NCBI GenBank assembly: GCA_039519185.1
Contig: CM076846.1
Location: forward strand, 126,236,182-126,300,181
Direction: 5' to 3'
DNA length: 64,000 bases
DNA from: Astragalus membranaceus
Lineage: Eukaryota > Streptophyta > Magnoliopsida > Fabales > Fabaceae
Below are positions 55,665-64,000 of the stretch, one piece after another. The notes beneath the pieces were generated by a model, which saw nothing but the letters and a program-made list of their open reading frames with translations, was not told the origin of the DNA and ran no database searches. The position numbers and the translations under genes are program-made. The stretch's first letter is position 1. Every line of letters begins with the position of its first letter.

Positions 55665-57542
55665 ATGTCAACTGACGTCGTAGAATCCCAAGATTTTACT
55701 AGTTCGTTCAAAACGGATACGGTAATAATGAATTAGTTGTTTTAATTTTAGCGAACTATTCAATTTATTTAACTGACACTTAGTAATTGAATTTCAGTTA
55801 TTCCCTAGTCGTGAGGAGCTGCTGACGTGGGTGCGTGCGGTTGGAAAATCTCTTGGGATGGTGATTGTTATAGGAAGATCTGACACCGGACGACGATCAG
55901 GTAAACAATACTGCATGTTGATTTGTGATAAAGCTGGATCTTACAAGACAAATGTTGAGGAAGGCACGAACACTAGAAAATGTTGTTGTCAGTTCAGACT
56001 GAAAGGGAAATTTATTAAGAAGCTTGGAGGATGGATTTTGAGGGTTATGAATGGAACTCATAACCATGGTATGGCTACTTATCATGAAGGACGTCCGTAC
56101 ATTGGTAGGTTATCTTCAGAAGAGAAGGATCTAGTGGCTAGAATGACTAGGAACCATACTCGGCCAAAATTGATACTGAATGAGCTGAAATTGATGAAGC
56201 CTGATGATAACTATACGGTTGTGATACTGAATGAGTTGAGTGTAGACATTGAACTTGAAGCTATCAAAAGAAGGTTTGAGGCCTCTGATCACGCCGGTAG
56301 AGTTATGATTAAAGCAAAAGCACGTGAATTGGCATTCTCAGACACGACTTCCATGTGTCCACCTCCGGATACGATCATTACAAAGGGAGCACCAAAAAAA
56401 GATAAGAAAGGGAAAGTTGATTACTCAACAAAGCGAGACAAGTCTTTTTGGGAGCATGTAGATGAAAAATTTGACTCCCCCGATGGTTCATCTAGTGGAT
56501 GTTTTGCTCAGTCTCGTAAACGCCCTACTCCTCCCCAAAGTAGGAGTGGAACGCCTACAAACCCACACAGTTCGGGTTCCACTCCTACTTTGTCAACGTG
56601 TCCAGCACCTAATCCATCAGAAAGCAAAAAGAGAACTCAAGCTGACAGTGCTACTACAATCCCTACTCCTCCACTACATAAGAAACCAACACCCACACCT
56701 ATTGTTACAGAAGCTGCTGCTACTACTGTTTCAACAGCTCTTATTTTGACACCAACACTTACTTTGACACCAGCTCCTCATCCAAAACCCACACCTATGG
56801 ATGCTGCACACATTGATGTTTTTAATACTTACATAATAGGGATGCCAGAATACATGCGTTCCTATGTTCAAAAAATTGTTAATGTGGTAGGTGATGGAAA
56901 TTGTGGCTTCCGATGTATTGCTGCATTTCTTGGTAGGGGTGAGGAGGCTTGGCAGTCAGTCAGAACTGATCTGATGGAGGAGCTTAACCAATACAATGAC
57001 TTCTACACTAGACTGTATGGTGGTATTGGTAAGGTCACATTTTTGATGAAGGCATTGTTGAGGGCACATCATGGCAATAATGTTGAAGATAATTGGATGA
57101 CTACACCAGATATGGGGTATCTAATCAGTAACAAGTACAAAGTCGTCCTGACTTGTTGGTCACCTAATTGTTGTTACACAATTTTTCCATTCAATGTTGC
57201 ACCATTCAGAACTGCCCGACAGTTCAAAATCCTTTTGGTACCAGAACACAAACACTTTGTACAGGTAAACTGTCTTCTATTTAGATTCAATGTAGTAATT
57301 CCAAAACATTACATAACATTCTGTTTTTTGTTGTCTTTTTGAAGGTCTTTATGAAGCCTGGAAGTCCAATGCCCTTGCCGGATTTGATATGGAATACTAA
57401 TAGGGCACCCATAGCAAAGGGTTGTGACTCGCTTTTTGTTGGCCGGATACAAAAGTGGAAGAATTTGCTCATACAATCACAACCCCCCCATCCCCTTCCT
57501 TGTGTAGATTTAAGTAAAGATAGTGATGGTAGTCAATGTTAA
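55665..57542 (+). CDS. FAR1 DNA-binding / OTU cysteine protease fusion protein of MULE
   Basis: Three exons splice in phase: 55665-55721, 55798-57264 and 57345-57542 (GT-AG introns of 76 and 80 bp), giving 573 residues. Residues about 20-125 form a FAR1-type zinc-binding domain of the WRKY/GCM1 fold (RKCCCQFRLKG, MNGTHNH). At about residue 160 the frame jumps to the post-transposase linker (ELSVDIELEAIKRRFE, KGAPKKDKKGKVDY), followed by a Pro/Thr-rich stretch. Residues about 375-510 are an OTU domain with VGDGNCGFRC (Asp385, Cys388) and HKHFVQV (His505), so the catalytic residues are intact. OTU proteases remove ubiquitin-type modifiers. The MULE catalytic core and SWIM finger are missing. 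Role in transposition or host defence unknown. Confidence 0.8.
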
Positions 57543-57547
57543 GTTAG

Positions 57548-57620
57548 GTTTATAATTTTGGTACACAATGTTGTATAATTTTGGTACACAATGTTGTATA
57601 ATTTTGGTACATAATGTTAA
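57548..57620 (+). repeat. 24-bp tandem repeat in 3' UTR
   Basis: TATAATTTTGGTACACAATG repeats about three times just after the stop codon of the FAR1-OTU gene. Confidence 0.7.
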
Positions 57621-57689
57621 AGTTAGGTTTATATTTTGAAATCACCAAAATTGTGTGCTGATTTATTTAGTTTCTCTTTCTGCATAACA

Positions 57690-57925
57690 GTGGTTCGCAT
57701 GTGGCCATTCGAACGCCTGTTCGAACGCACCCATTCGAACACGTTCGAATAAAGCCATTAGAGGCAGCCAAAACACACCCTCACACCATCAGTTAACAAT
57801 ATTCCTTAACACGGATGACATTATTCGAACAGGTTCGAACGATGTCATGCGAACAATACAAATTCCTTAACACGCACAACGTCGTTCGAACTGGTTCGCA
57901 TAACCTCGTTCGAACAGTCACTTAA
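57690..57925. repeat. Right subterminal TTCGAA palindrome array
   Basis: Eight TTCGAA sites and two GTTCGCAT variants mirror the left array. Confidence 0.85.
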
Positions 57926-58030
57926 CCCGTGTTACACGAGCGTCTCACGCGAGGTCATTTTGGGGAAAAATAAGTTCGGGGGTGTGCGAAGAGTAGGAGG
58001 GGGTGTGGGGAAAGCAATCACCAACTGAAA

Positions 58031-58969
58031 TTGTTTCATTGCAACTTGGGCTTAAGCCCAAAACCAAATACATCAAAGACTCTAAGCTTGTGTTGTCGAC
58101 GCAACTACTCAACCTCGATAGATCTTGACATCTCTTTTCTTTTCTTTTCTTTTCTTTTCAAGCAAATCTAAATCCTTTTTTTGGTACAAGTAGAGAAAAA
58201 GGGACAAAAGAAAAGGAAACAAAAGAAGACTATCTAGAAAAAGAAACTCCACTAGCATCAGCTAGAAGAAAATTATGGAGCCCAAGAGGAAGATCCGCGA
58301 CCAAGTTGGGCAGTTCTTGATAGCCAACGCCAACTTTGGCCAAGAAATCAGCACAAGAATTTCCTTCCCTCAAGGTGTGGCTAGGCAAACCCTCCAATCT
58401 CTAGATAAGAGATCCATAATATTGTGGAGAACAACTGCATAATGATACCATTCATTAATTGGTTCAGCAATTAGCTTAAGGGCTAACATAGAGTCAGAGT
58501 AGCACACCATATCCTTGAAACCATAGTCCCAGCCATATCTTAAACCATGATAAATTTCTAGTAACTCAGCATGGAGAATATTAGAGAAACTGATGTTACC
58601 CACATAACCATGAATCCAAGCACCAGTAGAATTTCTAAACAGACCACCAAAGTCGGATATGCCAGGGTTGCCACGGCTACTCCCATCAACATTCAGAATT
58701 ATTTCCCTTCCTCTATTAGCATTCCAAGTGACAACAGAGGGAGAAGAGGGAGTTGTAGACTTAGAGAAGCAAGAGGAGAGCAGATTAGCATAGTTCATGG
58801 CATTCATAATAAGAGAATGAAGAGTGAAAGATTCATTTGTAAAGCACAACTTGTTTCTTGTTCTCCATAACCACCAAATAGCAGAAATAAATATAAAGAT
58901 ATCTCACCATCAATGCTTCTTCTCACCCAATCATGAAGATTGATTTCTTGAAAAAACATAGAATCAATA
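58031..58969 (-). pseudogene. LINE RNase H fragment, uninterrupted (right copy)
   Basis: It corresponds to 12831-13317 plus 18102-18545 without the LTR element. The frame from 58849 reads CFTNESFTLHSLIMNAMNYA, LNVDGSSRGNPG, CYSDSMLALKLIAEP. A one-base loss near 58380 ends the frame early (WRVCLATP). A TTTTC repeat near 58135-58160 is expanded relative to the left copy. Confidence 0.8.
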
Positions 58970-59823
58970 CACTACAAAAAATATTGGGATTAGCGACGGT
59001 CATTAGCGACGGACTTGTTGTCCCTCGCAAAAACTGAGATTAGCGACGGCATTAGCGAGGGAATAGGGCTGGCATATTTTTGAGAATTAGCGACGGAATT
59101 TTAGACATTAGCGACGGAAATTCCCTCGCTAATGGCTTGGGCGGGAAAATTAGCGAGGGAATCAGCCCCTCGCTAATTCCCTCGCTAATTTTTAACAGTT
59201 TTCAGATGATGGGACTCGGTGCAAGGGTTGGTAAATGTGCATCAATTAGCGACAGACAGTTCCGTCGCTAATTCCCTCGCAAATTTTTTTACTTTTTTTT
59301 AAATCCGTTTACACCCTCACTCTTCTTTCTCACTCACAACACCCTCACTCTTCTTCTCTCCTCTTCACCCTTCCTCTTCCCTTCCTCTTCCTCTACTCTC
59401 CACCACCACACAACCACCACCACCATCACCACCACCCTCCTCTCACACTCTTCTTCTCTCTTCACTCTTCCACCACCACCACCACCACCACCACCACCAC
59501 ATACCTCCTACTACCCTCACTCACTCTCTCTTTCTCTCTTACTCTTCACCACCACCACTCTCACTCTTCTCTCTCTCTCTCGCTCTCTCTCTCTCTCACT
59601 CTCTCTTTCTCCCTTACTCTTCTCCTTCTCTCTCTACTCTAATCCACCCATCACCACGACCACCACCACCGCCACCACTCTCACTGCTCTCTCTCTCCCT
59701 CCCTCTCTCTCTCTCTCTCCCTTACTCTTCTCCTTCTCTCTCTACCATCCACACATCACCACCATGCCACCTTCACCACCACCACCACCACGCCACCACC
59801 ACCATGCCACCTTCACCACCATG

Positions 59824-59861
<38 letters not shown>

Positions 59862-60147
59862 TAATAATAATAGTAATAGTATTAATTAAAATAATATAAT
59901 AATAAATATAAAAAAAACAGATTTAAAAAAAATAGGAACAGTCAGACTTAGCGAGGGAAGTTGAATCCCTCGCTAATTAGCGAGGGAATTAGCGACGGCA
60001 TATTCCCTCGCTAATTAGCGAGAGCGAGGAGGGAATTAGCGAGGGAACCAGTCCCTCGCTAATTCCCTCGCAAATGACCATTAGCGACGGAATCAGGTCA
60101 TTTTGCGAAGGACTTTTCCGTCGCTAATGACCAATTTTTTTGTAGTG
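58970..60147. mobile_element. Non-autonomous CACTA transposon (right copy, intact structure)
   Basis: The 1178-bp element runs from CACTACAAAAAAT to TTTTTTTGTAGTG. It is flanked by ATA and ATT, a 3-bp duplication with one change. The subterminal regions carry about a dozen or more TTAGCGACGG / TTAGCGAGGG words per side in both orientations. The centre holds CT-, ACC- and TAA-type microsatellites (59330-59890). It encodes no transposase. It gives the unoccupied state for the gag-only LTR element of the left copy. Confidence 0.93.
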
Positions 60148-61700
60148 ATTAACCCCATGACTCTCCAAAATCGGGTAGCGAAGACACAATCTCTTAGGCA
60201 ATGCGAGAGCTTTCAGCAGCAAAGTTACATCTAAATCCTTTTTTTCCTCCTTTCATGACCCGCTCTGCTTCCTTGCGAATAACTCGAATTCTCTTTCCTT
60301 TCAACTCTTATATATTCAAACACTTCACTTAGTTAAAAATATACTAGAAATAAATAACAATATTGAATCAGACTTGCTCAATATGTTTGATATTATAACA
60401 AAGTGATAATAACATATTTTGAAAGCATGCTTAGCTTTCACGTTTCTAGTTAGGGGGGTACCAAAGAGAATATGTATATTGTTGGTAACATCGATAAGCT
60501 CTTTTAAGCCTTCCTCAATTGCATGGTTTCGTACTCAATTGATTTTAAGATTCATCTCATTCCAGTGTGATTTCTATTCATTCATGTGTACTTTTTCCTA
60601 AAAACCTATCAGGAGTCGTTGCTTGTGCAACTTCATCTTTTTGCACCGATAATGCCTCTCGTTTATCAACCCCAAGTGTCACATGCCAACTAGCTTTGAT
60701 GTGGTTTGACCTCTATCAAGAGAATTCTGCTTCAATACCATTTGTAACGTCATAGACTACTCTTGAAATGAACGACTATTCTCATAAACCAAGAGGGATC
60801 TTCTCAACTGCCTTGTCATCATTCACACACCTCTTATGAAAAATTTTCAACAAATCATCCATCCCAAGCATGCTTAACTTTAGGTTCTTAAGTAACCGAT
60901 TACCAATAAATTCTTTCATGTCTTCTTTATTGCACAACACCATATTTGCACGAGCCTTTCAATAGTCGTTCCTTGTCTCTGTCTCATCTTTTGCATAGGC
61001 AATCACTCCTCAAATCTAGTTAGCCGTAAGTATCACACAATATTAGTATTATGTATAACAGAAAATGAATTTGCTAAAAGCTCAACATATACTTAATCAA
61101 TGTTTATAGTTCTCCCCTCGTTTAAAAGGAGTCAAGTTTAATTGATGGCATAATAATATCATTAAAATGATTGTATCTATCATTAAGCAATATCATGCAC
61201 CAAATTGAAAATAGTCAAGTTTTTAAGTATAACCAGAGACCAATTTTTTTGATCAGTATAACCAATGACCAATGAAATAAGACAAATGATGTTAAATGGC
61301 TGCATACAGACAAACTAATATTTTCAATGTCCCAACTGTTTCCGTCACAATGTAGGGAAATAGTGGTAAAAAGAATAAGAAACACGTCTTATAGAACCTT
61401 ATATAAGTAGATAATCTCTGGAAATATGGCTAGAAATATTTTCCTAAAGTATACAAATATTGTTTAGAGATAGTGAATATATATTTTTAAATGAGTTTAA
61501 GTGATTAGCAGCCACCAATCATTTAAAAACTTCTAGTAAAACAAAATATCTTCGAAAAATATCAATACACAATCTAGAAGGTTGAAAGGATTGAGTAATC
61601 TGTATTCCCAAGTCCCCCTTTTAAAATCCCTTAACAATGAAGGGCTAGTTGATTGGCTGCCATGATTCCCCTTAATTCCATTTTCCAATAAGGGAAATAC
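60148..61700. other. Right copy, last blocks (LINE end, unidentified exons, block F)
   Basis: It corresponds to 24535-25309 and 26729-27487, then continues with block-F sequence seen otherwise only at 34319-34442. The fold-back element is absent; about 36 bp around its target were lost here between two TACCA words. The exon-like piece at 60580-60715 has a TAG in place of Trp. The block ends with the MULE target GGGAAATAC (61692-61700). Confidence 0.7.
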
Positions 61701-62786
61701 GGGTGTTTTTTTGGGTACCCCCCCTTATACCCCATACCCCATATTTACTTTTAACCCAAAAATACTCATTCCATTTTTAGTAAAAATTGCTCAGACCCCA
61801 CAAAAGTTAAAATTTTCAGGAAATATAAATAAAAAAGGTATTTCCGGGAATTTTATCAGTTCAAATTTCCGGAAATAGGGTATTTTCGGAATACAATTTT
61901 TGCTTCCGAAAATACCCACTGTTTAGGTCTTTCCGGAAATTCAAATTTTTAAACTTCCGGAAATACCTTTTTTTGACGTATATCCGGAAAGTTTAAATTT
62001 TTAAACTTCCGGAAATACCGTTGTTTAACGTATTTCCGGAAATACGAATTTTTATCCCTTTTACCAATATGGCTACGACAGATGACAGATGCCCCTTTAT
62101 GGATTTATCGGATGCGTTTACCACATCACAGGTTTTTCCTACTCGGGATACGCTTACCCGTTGGGCTAGAGATATCGGGAAAGCCAACGGAGTAATTGTC
62201 ATTAGTATTCGATCCGAGTCGAGTGACAATGGTAAAGGGAAGAAAAATAAGATTGTTTTTGGTTGTGATAGGCATGAGAGATATAGTGGAGTAGATGTTG
62301 GGTGTTCTAGTAGACACAAGACCTCAAAAATGTGTGATTGTCCATTTAGATTGAAAGCTAAACCACTCGATCCTCCTAGTCTTGATGGGAAGGTCAAAGT
62401 TATGTGTGGAATTCACAACCATGAGCCTCTTAAGACTATCCTTGGAGCAGCAATATTTGGTAGGTTCAACAAGGAGGAGCGGTTAGCAGTTGAGGAGCAT
62501 ATGTGGTTGGGAGTGAAAGCAGCAAAAAGTCTAGAGGCAATAAAGAGGAGATTTACCAACAATTTGAGTAACATTTCACAGTTGTATAGAACCTGCAATA
62601 GTCTCCGGAAGGGAAAGAGAGGAAGTAGGACTGAGATGCAAGAGCTTCTGACACTGATTTAGTCTCATCATTATATTTGTTGGACCAGACGGCTTGAAGG
62701 AGCCGATATTGTTGAAGAGATCATGTGGTCACACCCTAATAGTATCAAGTTATTGATGATATTTCCTACTGTCTTGATTATGGACC
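61701..62786 (+). mobile_element. MULE, left part only (TIR and FAR1-like N-terminus)
   Basis: The left terminus GGGTGTTTTTTTGGGTACC is similar to the reversed right end at 30078 (GGGTGGTTTTTTG), and both lie beside GGGAAATAC. Subterminal TTCCGGAA palindromes recur five times between 61850 and 62045, with further variants. The transposase start follows. At 62787 the sequence breaks into a probable LTR. The rest of this MULE may lie beyond the window. Confidence 0.85.
62069..62786 (+). pseudogene. MULE transposase N-terminal part (FAR1-like), truncated
   Basis: From Met at 62069 the frame reads FPTRDTLTRWARDIGKANGV, FGCDRHERYSG, KMCDCPFRLKAKP, VMCGIHNHEPLKT (FAR1-type zinc-binding pattern, C-x-C then H-x-H), KSLEAIKRRF and RGSRTEMQELLTLI. 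It then hits a TAG at 62660-62662. After the stop the same frame continues SHHYICWTRRLEGADIVEEI and LLMIFPTVLIMDR, typical of the start of the MULE core. It breaks at 62786. The left copy's MULE resumes only a few codons later in the family sequence. Confidence 0.85.
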
Positions 62787-63212
62787 GTGTAACGCCCAAA
62801 TCTTATCTTATCTTATCTTAATCTTAATCTTAATCTTAATCTTAATTATATACAAACACGAATCGTCCACCTAAGCATTCTAAGTCACTAATCAAAAAAG
62901 CCACGCATTAAACTTAAAAATAGGTGGCGTCCAAGTCATCCATCTGTCTAATCTGAACGGCCCAGTCTGAAAGTTACATATGCGTGGCGATCTGGACGAC
63001 TATCATTTCACAAAATTGCGGCTCCCTTTTTTATGGGGAATAATAATTGCGTTTAAATTCATTTATTCATTTAACCTTAATTGTGAAACACAACATTAAG
63101 ATTTCATCAATGCTGTCTTAATTGCATTCTTATAACATTTTAAAATTTGAAATATATAATTAAAACCTTAATAATCAAATTCCCGATTTTCATGTTATTT
63201 ACAATTTTAATC

Positions 63213-63289
<77 letters not shown>

Positions 63290-63560
63290 AATCCGGATGG
63301 TACTCGAAAATGAAATAGGAGAATAAACTTTGCATGGTTATGGCCTGGCAAATATGAAAACAGTCAAATTGCCACTATAAAATCATAAAATTAGAATTTG
63401 GAATATACAATACACAGACACTTTTATCATTTACAAACGGTTTTCTTTAGAAACACAATAACATTGAAACCTGATAACTACAATTAAGATTAAAATTGAT
63501 TACTATATTTGTCTAATTATATGAGCTATCCATGATTGATATTGATCGTACCTGATCAAT
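62787..63560 (+). mobile_element. Probable LTR retrotransposon terminus (start TGTAACGCCC)
   Basis: Homology to the MULE stops at 62786 and the new sequence begins TGTAACGCCC, a common LTR start in plant Ty3 chromoviruses. It holds TCTTA-type short repeats (62800-62846), AT-rich sequence and a (TA)n(TG)n microsatellite at 63216-63285. No paired LTR is inside the window. Confidence 0.4.
63216..63285. repeat. (TA)n(TG)n compound microsatellite
   Basis: A run of TA dinucleotides switches to TG at about 63249. Confidence 0.95.
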
Positions 63561-63567
63561 ACGATGG

Positions 63568-63917
63568 GTTGTTGTTGATGATGTTGCTCGGTCGCTGGGA
63601 TGAGGGACCGAGTTCTGAGCCGCACGCGGGTGGTACCTGCAAAGGCACTCCAACGCTCAAGTCAGAGGTGCTTCAACGGGCAGGGTCACAAGGTGAGTAA
63701 AACATACCCGATTATGGAGCTCTGCCATGTATTTATCGTGATAGGGGCGCCCTGGCCGTTGGCGCGTCTTGCGGAGCACGCCTTGCGTGGGCCGAGTTGG
63801 GCCGGCCTTGGTCGAATGGGCCGCTGGCCCATGTTGCACCTGGTTGCTGTGCGCAGCACCCCCTTGCTGTAGGTTGCGCTGGACTGTCTCGTTGGGCCTA
63901 TTGGGCCACTCCAGAAC
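63568..63917 (-). repeat. Probable LTR of a Tat-type Ty3 element, minus strand, cut by window end
   Basis: The right edge is CCAGAACA followed by GTTGCCCCCCAAG, the reverse complement of the polypurine tract and LTR start seen at 17740-17760. It shares GGTGGTACCTGC and CACTCC-ACGCTCAAGTCAG with the LTR at 38159. The left edge is uncertain. Interior sequence continues past base 64000. No coding region is visible before the end. Confidence 0.6.
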
Positions 63918-64000
63918 AGTTGCCCCCCAAGCCTAGGTCGCTTAAGAGCGGGCTGAGGCTTGAATCGTTGCCCCCCTGCATTCGAGTTGTGGAAGGGTGA

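Larger units (their letters stand above)
55165..58022 (+). mobile_element. MULE carrying an intact FAR1-OTU fusion gene
   Basis: The termini are perfect inverted repeats over at least 30 bases, starting GGTGATTGCTTTCCCCACAC. AACTGAAA is duplicated on both sides (55157-55164 and 58023-58030), and the left copy shows the empty site (12823-12830), so insertion followed the duplication. Inside each end lies an array of eight TTCGAA palindromes (55486-55640 and 57690-57925). The single gene (55665-57542) joins the FAR1-type DNA-binding start of a MULE transposase to its C-terminal OTU protease and lacks the DDE core. It is therefore a deletion derivative mobilised in trans. Confidence 0.95.

Overview
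The window is repeat-dense nuclear DNA from a flowering plant, most likely a legume (Fabaceae). The evidence is plant-type L1 LINEs with an RNase H domain, CACTA and Mutator-like (MULE) DNA transposons with FAR1-type and OTU-type domains, gag-only Ty3-type LTR elements, and host gene pieces of plant mTERF, Rf-like PPR, complex I NDUFA5, type II NAD(P)H dehydrogenase and cyclase-associated protein (CAP). There are no bacterial-style operons, CRISPR arrays or rRNA genes. The legume placement is inference; the eudicot plant placement is firm.

Layout. Bases 1-27487 and 48697-61700 are two copies of one segment, about 97-98 % alike by eye. The left copy begins before the window, because the match is already running at base 1. 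Each copy carries insertions the other lacks, so each shows the other's empty target sites. Private to the left copy: a full-length LINE (6402-12762), a gag-less Ty3-type LTR element (13318-18096), a gag-only Ty3-type element (19113-23945) nested in a shared CACTA element, and a fold-back element (25310-26719). Private to the right copy: a MULE with an apparently intact FAR1-OTU gene (55165-58022) and a probable LTR insertion from 62787. Shared by both: three LINE fragments, the CACTA element and a MULE, whose right part survives in the left copy (27500-30078) and whose left part survives in the right copy (61701-62786).

The middle of the window (30079-48690) is the only part with host-type genes. 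A broken mTERF (33003-33878) and an intact mTERF (35077-36339) lie in tandem. Shared flanking blocks show they belong to an old array of mTERF units that also produced the two large copies. Next come a very young gag-only LTR element (38159-41303), CAP exons with stop codons, two unidentified exons in matching phase, a head-to-head inverted pair of Rf-like PPR gene pieces, a LINE fragment, and an NDUFA5-like gene whose domain-coding exon is duplicated in phase.

Most coding capacity belongs to transposons. The intact mTERF, the FAR1-OTU protein, a small PB1-like MULE protein and LINE ORF1 are the best intact reading frames. The PPR, NDUFA5-like, type II dehydrogenase and CAP pieces are truncated or broken. 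The recognisable host genes other than CAP all belong to families that usually act in organelles, mainly mitochondria.
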